DNA of 9,622 nucleotides from Arenicellales bacterium (GCA_029287965.1 JARFQC010000163.1:1-9622); one strand, 5' to 3'; counted from the stretch's first letter, positions 1 through 6,496 are shown. Made by a program: numbers and translations. Notes: generated by a model from the letters alone, not told the origin.

Positions 1-603
1 CTGCCGGTGCTGCTGGTGCCGCTGGCTGGCGGCGTGATCATCCTGCTGACCGGGCTGATCCTCAACGCGGTGGAGTCGTGGTGGCGTGGCGACTTCAGGC
101 GCTGGATGCTGGTGGAGGCAGCCGTCATCAGCCTTTACCTGTCGCTGATCGCGGGATACTTCCAGCCTGTCTTCTTTTACCTATCGCTGGCATCGCTGCT
201 CTGGTACCTGGTTGGTTCAGTCTTGATTTCAGAACATCCGACAGCGAAAACAGTGGCAGCTGCCGTCGGCAGCCTGTTCGAGAGCCTGTTCCAGTTATTC
301 ATTAACACGATCTCGTTTGTACGCGTCGGGGCGTTCGCCCTGGCACATGCCGGACTGTCGCTGGCCTTCTATACCATGGCAGCGACAACGGCCAGTGTCG
401 CAATCAGTTTCCTGATCCTGGCCATCGGCAACATCATTATCATTTTGCTGGAAGGCCTCGTCGTCACGATACAAACGACGCGGCTGGTTCTGTTCGAATT
501 CTTCATCCGTTTTCTACGCGGTACCGGGCGCATGTTCCACCCGCTCGCCGCACCCGATTTAAAGGCACAAACCCGGGCTTCTGTTGAAGGGAATGCAGAA
601 TGA
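1..603 (+). CDS. atpI: V/A-type ATPase subunit I (a-subunit homologue), C-terminal part
   Basis: This is the last 200 residues of the stator membrane subunit that carries ions past the rotor ring. The reading frame is open from the first base, so the start lies outside the window. Family members are usually about 600-660 residues, so the N-terminal cytoplasmic domain and first helices are missing. The fragment is strongly hydrophobic, with membrane segments near residues 1-24, 36-76, 96-122 and 131-155. The signature SFVRVGAFALAHAGLS is present. Counting from the fragment start, R108, H116, E151 and R161 have the same spacing as R735, H743, E789 and R799 of yeast Vph1, where both arginines are functionally important. 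The gene is followed 45 bp later by subunit K. The identification is firm; only the 5' end is unknown. Confidence 0.95.
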   Translation: MPVLLVPLAGGVIILLTGLILNAVESWWRGDFRRWMLVEAAVISLYLSLIAGYFQPVFFYLSLASLLWYLVGSVLISEHPTAKTVAAAVGSLFESLFQLFINTISFVRVGAFALAHAGLSLAFYTMAATTASVAISFLILAIGNIIIILLEGLVVTIQTTRLVLFEFFIRFLRGTGRMFHPLAAPDLKAQTRASVEGNAE

Positions 604-637
604 TATGGAAGCCGTTGACACTAAACATGGCAAAGAA

Positions 638-642
638 AGGAG
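638..642 (+). promoter_or_regulatory. Shine-Dalgarno site of subunit K
   Basis: AGGAG lies 6 nt before the GTG at 649 and supports this non-ATG start. The ATG at 627 is out of frame and opens only a 12-codon reading frame. It is one of the two clear ribosome binding sites in the ATPase operon, which fits the high copy number of the ring subunit. Confidence 0.7.
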
Positions 643-648
643 AACATC

Positions 649-1002
649 GTGAGCAACAGAGTTAAAGCCGTGACCTACCTGCTGGCCGGGACAGCCCTGA
701 TCAGCGTAATCGCTACCCTCATCCTGTGGTGGTCCCCGGCGCTCGCTGCCGAGGCATCATCTGCCGCCCCGGCGCTGCCTGAAGGCGCCGTGCAATGGGG
801 CTTTCTTGCCGCAGCGCTTGCAGCAGGGCTGTCTTCACTGGGTGCCGGCATTGCCGTTGCAAGTGTCGGCAGTGCAGCCATCGGCGCCCTGGCTGAAAAG
901 CCGGAGCTGCTTGGCCGCACCCTGATCCTGGTCGGACTTGCCGAGGGTATCGCGATATACGGCCTGATCATTTCCATCCTGATCCTGAACAGGATCATGT
1001 AG
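649..1002 (+). CDS. atpK: V/A-type ATPase subunit K (proteolipid c-ring subunit)
   Basis: This small membrane protein assembles into the rotor ring and binds the transported ion. At 117 residues it is a single-hairpin proteolipid. The two ring helices are at about 48-80 and 88-113, joined by the polar loop AEKPELLG. The essential carboxylate is E99 in GLAEGIAIYGL. An extra N-terminal hydrophobic stretch (about 8-33), ending in SPALAAEA, resembles a cleavable signal peptide with an Ala-X-Ala site near residues 31-33. It could instead remain as a third helix. Aligned by hand to Enterococcus hirae NtpK, the Na+ ligands Gln110 and Thr64/Gln65 correspond here to V70 and G100/I101, so H+ is the likelier ion; that is inference. 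GTG start at 649 with a good ribosome binding site. The gene sits between I and F. Confidence 0.93.
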   Translation: MSNRVKAVTYLLAGTALISVIATLILWWSPALAAEASSAAPALPEGAVQWGFLAAALAAGLSSLGAGIAVASVGSAAIGALAEKPELLGRTLILVGLAEGIAIYGLIISILILNRIM

Positions 1003-1026
1003 ACGCATGCAGACAGGCCCCCATCC

Positions 1027-1323
1027 ATGAGCACACCCGTATACATAGGCGACGAGGTGAGCGCCGCTGGCTTCCGGCTGGCAGGCCTGCGTGTGCGCAT
1101 TCCTGAACAAGGCGACTATCGCGGTGCCCTGCAGTGGGCGATGCAACAGACGAGCCTGGTGCTGCTCAGTTCGGCCGTGGCACGTGACATGCCACCACTG
1201 GAACTGGATCGCTTCCTGGCCAACCTGGATCCGGCGATCGTTATAGTTCCGGATGTACTCGGCGGCAATGACATGCTGGAACTCTCGACACGTATACGCA
1301 CACAACTGGGTGTACAGGAATGA
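1027..1323 (+). CDS. atpF: V/A-type ATPase subunit F (central stalk)
   Basis: This small soluble subunit binds the rotor shaft beside subunit D and has a CheY-like alpha/beta fold in known structures. Its 98 residues match the family's usual length of about 100. The N-terminal signature IGDEVSAAGFRLAGLRV, with Gly-Asp followed by Gly-Phe-Arg-Leu-Ala-Gly, is typical. A beta-strand region, DPAIVIVPDV (about 68-77), is also as expected. The start is the first in-frame ATG after K, with only a weak AGG at 1015-1017. The gap to K is 24 bp, and its stop overlaps the E start as ATGA. In many archaeal operons F follows C; here it follows K and precedes E. The sequence is short, so the call rests on the N-terminal motif and the operon position. 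Confidence 0.88.
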   Translation: MSTPVYIGDEVSAAGFRLAGLRVRIPEQGDYRGALQWAMQQTSLVLLSSAVARDMPPLELDRFLANLDPAIVIVPDVLGGNDMLELSTRIRTQLGVQE

Positions 1324-1958
1324 GTGAACCGAAAAGCATTGTCGATGCCCAGGTACAGCATCTGCTCAACGTGGTCGAGCAGCATCGTGACGCCCAGTGC
1401 AGCAAGCTGAGCAAGACTGCCCGGGACAGCGCCGAAAAACTGATTGCCACTGCGCACAGCAATGCGCGTCAGCGGCTGCATGACGATATCGAGCAAACGC
1501 GTGAGTCCTCACACCAGCAGCTGACATCCACGCAGGCCCGCCTTCAGACCCGCAAGCGTCTGGCACGCCAGGAACTGGACGAAGCCCTGCTCCAGGCGGC
1601 ATGGAAACAACTGAAGGATTCACTGCAATCCGAATGGGATAACCTTGAGACCCGCAGGCAATGGATAGAATCCCTGCTGGATGCCGCGCTGTCTATGCTG
1701 GTCTCGGACCAGTGGCGAATCGAACATCCCGTCGACCTGACGGATGAAGAGGCAGCGGCACTGCAGCTGAAGGTTTTTGAACGCCTTGGCCATTCACCCG
1801 AACTTGAAGCAACAGATCACGTCCCGGCCGGCCTGCGTATCTGTACCGAAGGAGCCTGCGTAGATGGCACTATCGAGGGGCTGATGCATGATCGCCCGCG
1901 CATTGAGGCATCCATACTTGCCGCAGTGCATGACCTGGATGAAGCTGACCATGGCTGA
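1320..1958 (+). CDS. atpE: V/A-type ATPase subunit E (peripheral stalk)
   Basis: This stator subunit links the A/B head to subunit I and resists rotation. It is 212 residues long, usual for the family. Residues about 5-110 are highly charged and alanine/glutamine rich with heptad-like spacing, as expected for the long coiled coil shared with subunit G/H. The C-terminal domain carries the diagnostic stretch GLRICTEGACVDGTIEGL (about 171-188), which corresponds to the conserved Gly-Gly-Leu...Asp-Gly-Thr...Glu motif of the E family. The ATG overlaps the F stop by 4 bp and the adjacent AGGA is too close to act well, so translation is probably coupled to F. It overlaps the start of A by 8 bp. Its coiled-coil partner G/H is not found in the window. 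Confidence 0.9.
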   Translation: MSEPKSIVDAQVQHLLNVVEQHRDAQCSKLSKTARDSAEKLIATAHSNARQRLHDDIEQTRESSHQQLTSTQARLQTRKRLARQELDEALLQAAWKQLKDSLQSEWDNLETRRQWIESLLDAALSMLVSDQWRIEHPVDLTDEEAAALQLKVFERLGHSPELEATDHVPAGLRICTEGACVDGTIEGLMHDRPRIEASILAAVHDLDEADHG

Positions 1959-3708
1959 CGCGCGCATCTCCTGGATCAGCGGACCCGTCCTGCGCGCAGC
2001 GACGGACTCCGGATTTCGTATCAGTGAATCGGTACTGGTCGGTGAAAACCGCCTGCTTGGTGAAGTCATACGCATTGATGCCAGCAGTATCACGGTGCAG
2101 GTATACGAAGACACCAGCGGCCTCAAACCCGGTGACCCGGTGGCCGGCACCGGCAATGAGCTGTCCGTGCGTCTCGGTCCGGGTCTGCTCGGCAACATAT
2201 ACGACGGCTTGCTGCGACCACTGAGTACACAGGATAGACACATCCGCCAGGGCTACGAAACCCCGGTCAGCAACAAGCGCTTTCCATTCATCCCGGACGT
2301 GGAACCCGGCCAGCAGGTATCAGCCGGTCATGTTATCGGGCACGTCGACCTGAAAGATGCACGCAGCCTGTTATGCCAGACCCCGCCGGACTGCCAGGGC
2401 CAGGTGATATCTGTGGTGGAAACAGGTGAGTACACGGAAGATGAAATTATCTGTGAGATTGCCGGTGATGACGACATCACGCGAAACATCTCCCTGGGCC
2501 AGCAGTGGCCGGTACGCCGTCCCCGGCCGGTCAGGGAGCGCATCCCGCCAGAAGGACCGATGCTGACCGGCCAGCGGGTCCTGGACAGCATCTTCCCGCT
2601 CTCCTGTGGCGGTCGCGCTGCCATGCCCGGCGGTTTCGGTACGGGTAAAACAGTCCTGCAGGAGACGCTGGCAAAGTGGTGCGACGCGGATATCATCATC
2701 TACGTAGGCTGCGGTGAGCGCGGCAACGAGATGGCCGGTGTACTGCATGAATTTCCTACCCTCGACGATCCGCTTACCGGCCGTCCCCTGATGGAACGAA
2801 CAGTCATTATCGCGAATACGTCGAACATGCCGGTGGCCGCCCGGGAAGCCAGTATCTACACTGCGGTCACCGTGGGTGAATACTTCCGCGACCAGGGCAT
2901 GCGGGTGGCATTGATGGCCGACTCAACCAGCCGTTGGGCGGAATCGCTGCGGGAAATATCCGGACGCCTGGGCGAACTGCCCAGCGAAGCAGGCTATCCT
3001 GCCTATATCAGCAGCCGCCTGGCTGACTTTTACGAGCGTGCCGCACATGTGCGTACGCTGGACGGCAGGTTGGGCTCCCTGAGCATTATTGGTGCAGTCA
3101 GTCCGCCGTCAGCCGACTTTTCCGAACCGGTAACGACACATACCAAGCGATATGTTCGCAGCTTCTGGGCTCTCGATCCGGAGCGTGCTCATGCGCGCTT
3201 CTACCCGGCCATCAATCCGCTGATCTCCTACACGCAGGACATCGAAATCCTGCAGGACTACTGGAAGCAGCAGGGCCACCCGCAGTGGGCCGAGCAACGC
3301 AGGCGCTTTCTGACTCTGCTGGAAGAACAGGCACGCCTCGAACGCATGGCGAGAATCGTTGGCAAGGATGCCCTGCCTCCCAGGCAAAGACATGTGCTGA
3401 TGTGCGCCGAGCTGATCAACGACGCCTTCCTGCGCCAGTCTGCCTATTCAGAGAATGACCGCTTCTGCTCTCCGGAAAGACAGATCGCCATGATGCAGAT
3501 CATCACGCATTTCATTGAACAGACCGAGGCAGCCATTGCAGCGGGCGTTGATGTGGACAGGATTACGGACATGAAAGTCATGCGCCGGCTGCACCGGATG
3601 AATGAAGGTATATCAGAGAATGAGCTAGACCGATTCCAGCTGCTGCAAAACAGTCTGGATGCCGAGCTTGGATTAGTCACCAGGGGAGTAGACGGCAGTG
3701 CGGGCTGA
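1951..3708 (+). CDS. atpA: V/A-type ATPase catalytic subunit A
   Basis: This is the ATP-hydrolysing or ATP-synthesising subunit of the A3B3 head. The start chosen is ATG 1951, giving 585 residues, the usual family size. The frame stays open upstream to 1888, but that segment lies inside E, and the family's N-terminus begins as in ADARISWISGPVL. In order the protein shows the N-terminal beta-barrel (1-70), the extra bulge domain specific to A subunits (about 105-195), the P-loop GGFGTGKT with K233, and the catalytic segment GCGERGNEM with E256 and R257. A Walker-B-like strand ending at D324 and the conserved SRWAESLREISGRLGE region follow. The K-to-E spacing of 23 equals that of E. hirae NtpA (K238, E261). 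The P-loop reads Gly-Gly-Phe-Gly-Thr where many A subunits have Gly-Pro-Phe-Gly-Ser/Ala. The gene overlaps E by 8 bp and B by 11 bp, which implies coupled translation. Confidence 0.96.
   Translation: MADARISWISGPVLRAATDSGFRISESVLVGENRLLGEVIRIDASSITVQVYEDTSGLKPGDPVAGTGNELSVRLGPGLLGNIYDGLLRPLSTQDRHIRQGYETPVSNKRFPFIPDVEPGQQVSAGHVIGHVDLKDARSLLCQTPPDCQGQVISVVETGEYTEDEIICEIAGDDDITRNISLGQQWPVRRPRPVRERIPPEGPMLTGQRVLDSIFPLSCGGRAAMPGGFGTGKTVLQETLAKWCDADIIIYVGCGERGNEMAGVLHEFPTLDDPLTGRPLMERTVIIANTSNMPVAAREASIYTAVTVGEYFRDQGMRVALMADSTSRWAESLREISGRLGELPSEAGYPAYISSRLADFYERAAHVRTLDGRLGSLSIIGAVSPPSADFSEPVTTHTKRYVRSFWALDPERAHARFYPAINPLISYTQDIEILQDYWKQQGHPQWAEQRRRFLTLLEEQARLERMARIVGKDALPPRQRHVLMCAELINDAFLRQSAYSENDRFCSPERQIAMMQIITHFIEQTEAAIAAGVDVDRITDMKVMRRLHRMNEGISENELDRFQLLQNSLDAELGLVTRGVDGSAG
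3682..3688 (+). promoter_or_regulatory. Shine-Dalgarno site of subunit B
   Basis: AGGGGAG lies inside the 3' end of the A gene, 9 nt before the GTG at 3698. It decides in favour of this GTG as the start of B despite the 11-bp overlap with A. Confidence 0.65.
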
Positions 3709-5086
3709 TATCTACGCAAGTGCCACGGCAACACGCATCGAAGGACCATTGCTGTTCCTCAAGCGCACCGTCAACGTCGGATTGAACGAAGCTGTAGCCG
3801 TCGATGACAACACGGGTCATACCCGGTTGGGTCGCATTACTGCGCTGGACAATGAGCACATAACCGTCGAAGTCCTCGAATCGACAGCAGGCCTGTCACT
3901 GGAAGAGACTACAGTCCGCTTTCTCGGCAAACCGCTGGAGTTCGCCGTAGGGCCGGATGTCCTCGGCCGCGTTTTTGATGGGGTCGGCAGAGTCATCGAT
4001 GGCGGTCCTCCCGTCTCCGCATCACAACACCTGCGCATCGACGGCTTGTCCATCAATCCGGCAGCCAGAACCATGCCGACCGATTTTATCGAGACCGGTA
4101 TCACTACCATCGACCTGATGAATAGCCTGGTACGCGGCCAGAAACTGCCCATATTCTCAGGTGCAGGCTTACCGCACGATGAACTGGCCATCCAGATTGC
4201 CCGGCAGGCCCGCCTGCGGGGAGACGGTGAAGAAGAGTTTGTCCTGGTGTTCGCTGCCATCGGCGTCCCGTTTGAAAGTGCTGAACGGTTTCGCCGCGCC
4301 ATGCAGGATAGCGGTGCGTTGGAACACACTGTCCTGTTCCTCAATCTTGCCTCTGATTCCAGTACCCAGCGCCTGTTATGCCCCCGTTATGCTCTCACGG
4401 TAGCCGAGTACCTGGCCTTCACGGAAGGCAAGCATGTACTGATCATCATGACGGATATGACGAACTACTGCGAAGCCCTGCGCGAAGTATCTGCAAGTCA
4501 CGGAGAGATTCCCAGCCGCAAGGGCTTTCCCGGCTTCATGTATTCGGATCTTGCCACCCTCTACGAGCGCGCCGGCAGCCTCAGCGACACAGAGGGATCG
4601 CTGACCCAGGTGCCCATCCTGACCATGCCCTCCGATGACATCACGCATCCCATACCGGATCTGACCGGTTATATCACCGAAGGTCAGATCGTACTCGACC
4701 GTGAACTGGACCGGGCCGATATCTATCCGCCCATCAAGGTGCTGCCATCCCTGTCACGCCTGATGAAAGACGGCACCGGAGCCGGTTACACCCATGAAGA
4801 CCACCCTGACCTCGCCAACCAGCTGTATGCGGCCTATGCCCAGGCCAGGCACCTGCGCGTACTGGCCAGCGTGGTCGGCCGGGAGGGATTGTCGAAGACC
4901 GATCAGACCTACCTCGAATTTGGCGACCGCTTCGAACAGGAACTGGTCCAGCAGTCATCCGCCCGCACGCTCGAACAAAGCATGGAAGTCGGCTGGCAGC
5001 TGCTGCGTGAACTGCCCGATTCGGAGCTGACACGACTCAGTGATGCCCAGATCAAGCAATACATTAGCGTGGACAGGAATAAATAA
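3698..5086 (+). CDS. atpB: V/A-type ATPase regulatory subunit B
   Basis: This is the non-catalytic partner of A in the A3B3 hexamer. Its 462 residues match the family (about 455-470). It begins with the beta-barrel (about 5-75) and then PDVLGRVFDGVGRVIDGG. The P-loop is degenerate (SGAGLPHDELA, about 152-162), as expected for a B subunit that binds no nucleotide on its own. IIMTDMTNYCEALREVS and GFPGFMYSDLATLYERAG follow. The arginine finger reaching into the A active site is R354 in PSLSRLM, matching R350 of E. hirae NtpB. The start is GTG with an AGGGGAG site inside A. D begins 2 bp after the stop. No truncation or missing key residue is seen. Confidence 0.96.
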   Translation: MRADIYASATATRIEGPLLFLKRTVNVGLNEAVAVDDNTGHTRLGRITALDNEHITVEVLESTAGLSLEETTVRFLGKPLEFAVGPDVLGRVFDGVGRVIDGGPPVSASQHLRIDGLSINPAARTMPTDFIETGITTIDLMNSLVRGQKLPIFSGAGLPHDELAIQIARQARLRGDGEEEFVLVFAAIGVPFESAERFRRAMQDSGALEHTVLFLNLASDSSTQRLLCPRYALTVAEYLAFTEGKHVLIIMTDMTNYCEALREVSASHGEIPSRKGFPGFMYSDLATLYERAGSLSDTEGSLTQVPILTMPSDDITHPIPDLTGYITEGQIVLDRELDRADIYPPIKVLPSLSRLMKDGTGAGYTHEDHPDLANQLYAAYAQARHLRVLASVVGREGLSKTDQTYLEFGDRFEQELVQQSSARTLEQSMEVGWQLLRELPDSELTRLSDAQIKQYISVDRNK

Positions 5087-5088
5087 GC

Positions 5089-5730
5089 ATGAATGGCCGC
5101 GACATCATACCAACCCGTGCTGCACTGCTGGAGTTAAACGAAGAACGTACTGTCGTTAACGAGGCCTACGAATTTCTCGACGAAAAGCGACTGCTGCTCG
5201 CCGCTGAAATACTTCGTCAACTGGACATGTACGAGCGCCTGTCAGTGCAGCTTGAAGTTCTTGGTCATGATGCAAACAGGCGGCTCACTGCTACCGTAGG
5301 CCGGCATGGCCTACAGGGAGCAACCGTCTACCCCCCTCTCACACTAACGGATACGAAACTGTCTGTTCGCAGCAGCAACTTCATGGGCGTTAGCCTGAAG
5401 GTAACTGAACTCAAATATGGAATCACCGAGGAAGACGCCAGGGATGCGGCCTGTAATGCCAGCACCGAAGCCGAAGCGTGTCGTCGCACATTTCTTGATA
5501 TCGTTTCACAAAGCGCGTTGCTGGCAGGGATCTCAGGCAACCTTCACAGGTTGCTGCAGGAGTACCGCGTGACCGAGAGGCGGGCAAGAGCACTGGAAAA
5601 TGTCATTCTGCCGGAAATTGAACAGACATTGAGTGTCATGAGTACACACCTGGAAGAACTCGACCTGGAAGAGACAGTGCGTGCGCGGCTGCAAAAAAAA
5701 TCCCCGCAGGGCGAACCGTGCGGGGTCTAA
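5089..5730 (+). CDS. atpD: V/A-type ATPase subunit D (rotor shaft)
   Basis: This is the central shaft that turns inside the A3B3 head. Its 213 residues match the family. The N-terminal helix has the family signature PTRAALLELNEER followed by YEFLDEKRLLLAAEIL. The C-terminal helix (about 145-200) ends in HLEELDLEETVRARLQKK, as expected for the two-helix coiled coil formed by both termini. The middle (about 75-125) is the globular tip. ATG at 5089 follows B by 2 bp, with AGGA at 5075-5078 as a weak binding site. The last 12 codons contain a run of eight A (5693-5700) and a 7-bp GC hairpin (5702-5725), so the C-terminal residues SPQGEPCGV are shaped by an RNA structure and are probably not conserved. 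It is the last recognisable ATPase gene. Confidence 0.93.
   Translation: MNGRDIIPTRAALLELNEERTVVNEAYEFLDEKRLLLAAEILRQLDMYERLSVQLEVLGHDANRRLTATVGRHGLQGATVYPPLTLTDTKLSVRSSNFMGVSLKVTELKYGITEEDARDAACNASTEAEACRRTFLDIVSQSALLAGISGNLHRLLQEYRVTERRARALENVILPEIEQTLSVMSTHLEELDLEETVRARLQKKSPQGEPCGV
5693..5725 (-). terminator. Intrinsic-terminator-like hairpin at the end of D (minus-strand polarity)
   Basis: CCCCGCA (5702-5708) pairs perfectly with TGCGGGG (5719-5725) around a 10-nt loop. On the + strand it is preceded by A8 and followed by TCTAAAAA, so there is no U-tract for + strand transcripts. Read on the minus strand, the 7-bp GC stem is followed by one A and then T8, the classic intrinsic terminator layout. 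It would block antisense transcription into the ATPase operon. For + strand mRNA it could still stabilise the 3' end. No minus-strand gene to its right is evident. Confidence 0.55.
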
Positions 5731-5750
5731 AAAGGGTGCCGGGCAGCCAT

Positions 5751-5792
5751 CTGGCAGGCCACCCGAGGTTCAAACTATAGATTGCCTGCCAG
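5751..5792. repeat. 9-bp inverted repeat in the D-to-membrane-protein gap
   Basis: CTGGCAGGC (5751-5759) and GCCTGCCAG (5784-5792) are perfect reverse complements separated by 24 nt. The right arm also overlaps a second, tighter dyad, TGCCTG-C-CAGGCA (5783-5795), so two alternative structures compete. No T-run follows, so it is not an intrinsic terminator for + transcripts. It could be an operator or an mRNA structure upstream of the gene at 5858. Hexamers resembling -35 (TTGACA, 5801-5806) and -10 (TACAAT, 5834-5839) elements follow, but their 27-nt spacing is too long for a normal sigma-70 promoter. Confidence 0.4.
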
Positions 5793-5857
5793 GCATACGC
5801 TTGACAGCGGCCGCCAATCGCTTGACCCTGTCATACAATCACTATCGGATACCCCAT

Positions 5858-6217
5858 ATGGAACAATTCAAAGCCTACCTGGAATACAGTGTCAGGACGC
5901 TTATCGTTTATGCAGGCATCGCTGCATTGCTGCTGGGTGTGGGCATCCTTGTATGGCAGATATCCCAGTATCTTCAGTATGCGGTATGGAAACCCCTGCC
6001 GCTGATGTCGATCATGCCGGAGAGTGTTCGTTACTGGGTTCAGTACCCATCATCATGGATAGGTTTAAGCAGGATACTGCGCGAAGTCTTCGAATTCGTT
6101 CCCGCATCCCTGGTATCCGTCCTCGTCGGTATCATGCTGGTCGGTCGTAGAAAAAAACTGGACGCACTGAAATCAAAGTATTCAACTGAGAAGGAAGAAG
6201 TCGAGATCGATATATAA
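5858..6217 (+). CDS. Unrecognised small protein with two membrane segments
   Basis: This is a 119-residue protein that I cannot assign to a family. Two hydrophobic segments are visible: residues 15-33 (rich in Leu, Gly and Ile) and about 79-96 (FVPASLVSVLVGIMLVG). Between them lies a 45-residue loop rich in aromatic residues and proline (W44, W60, W67, several Tyr), and the end is a charged tail (RRKK at 97-100, then KEEVEIDI). The positive-inside rule places the RRKK tail in the cytoplasm. ATG 5858 is chosen because the hydrophobic protein begins there. The frame is open upstream to 5681, but that part is a low-complexity basic stretch overlapping D. There is no good ribosome binding site (only GGA at 5847-5849). 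It lies 127 bp after the last ATPase gene on the same strand, so it may be co-transcribed, but function in the ATPase is not shown. Confidence 0.65.
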   Translation: MEQFKAYLEYSVRTLIVYAGIAALLLGVGILVWQISQYLQYAVWKPLPLMSIMPESVRYWVQYPSSWIGLSRILREVFEFVPASLVSVLVGIMLVGRRKKLDALKSKYSTEKEEVEIDI

Positions 6218-6381
6218 AGGCTGCTCATGGCGTTGTTAACGTGTTTCGTGTACTATTCGCCCCGGAATGCGTTTTCCACACAGTGCCCCGCAAGTAGTTC
6301 TGTCTCCGCTTTACCTCCTGTTTCGCCCTGTCTGACACACATTTCTTTTTTAACGATACGCGCTTTTTACAGCGCCTGATT

Positions 6382-6395
6382 CCGGCACTACCCGG
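6382..6395 (+). repeat. Direct repeat copy 1 in the rhlE leader
   Basis: CCGGCACTACCCGG matches the second copy at 6439-6453 except for one missing T, in the same orientation, with starts 57 bp apart. The right part forms CCCGGG, so it can also fold locally. It could be a paired protein-binding site or a duplicated RNA element upstream of the helicase gene. Confidence 0.45.
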
Positions 6396-6438
6396 GCTCA
6401 CCGACACCCGTCGTGTTGATTGCTCCGTTGTGATACTG

Positions 6439-6453
6439 CCGGCACTTACCCGG
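6439..6453 (+). repeat. Direct repeat copy 2 in the rhlE leader
   Basis: CCGGCACTTACCCGG repeats the element at 6382-6395 with one extra T, and is followed by CAC. It ends 43 bp before the rhlE start. It directly follows the possible extended -10 at 6429-6437, so a protein bound here could affect initiation; that is inference. Confidence 0.45.
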
Positions 6454-6496
6454 CACATGCGTAATGCATGCAGTCACATAACAGAGTAAACCTAAT

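Larger units (their letters stand above)
6218..6496 (+). other. Non-coding leader region before rhlE
   Basis: These 279 bp carry no convincing gene; short frames on either strand lack family features. The stretch from about 6290 to 6360 is pyrimidine rich, with TTTCTTTTTT near 6342-6351. A 5-bp hairpin GCGCT-TTTTAC-AGCGC lies at 6360-6375, a dyad CATGC-GTAAT-GCATG at 6456-6470, and a direct repeat at 6382-6395 and 6439-6453. A possible extended -10 (TGTGATACT, 6429-6437) would give a leader of roughly 50 nt; TACTAT at 6251-6256 is another candidate, which would give about 240 nt. Neither has a good -35. The pre-start region of rhlE has only a weak GAG at 6484-6486. Confidence 0.4.

Noticed and set aside
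675..1100. Long minus-strand frame opposite subunit K
   Set aside because: It is an antisense shadow of a firmly identified gene and has no recognisable motif.
1888..1950. Longer N-terminus for subunit A starting at ATG 1888
   Set aside because: It would add 21 residues lying inside subunit E. ATG 1951 gives the normal family start and length.
3817..4344. 175-residue minus-strand frame opposite subunit B
   Set aside because: Its serine/arginine-rich composition is typical of antisense reading of GC-rich genes; B itself is certain.
5801..5839. Sigma-70 promoter from TTGACA (5801) and TACAAT (5834) before the membrane protein
   Set aside because: Both hexamers are good, but the 27-nt spacing is far from the usual 16-18; the TTGACC at 5822 is too close to TACAAT.
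5681..5857. N-terminal extension of the membrane protein upstream of ATG 5858
   Set aside because: The added residues are basic, low-complexity sequence overlapping the D gene and its hairpin in another frame, with no family-like features. Kept only as a possible slippage product.
6225..6458. 77-residue minus-strand frame in the rhlE leader
   Set aside because: It has basic, repetitive composition, no domain, no ribosome binding site and no partner gene. It covers a leader region with repeats.
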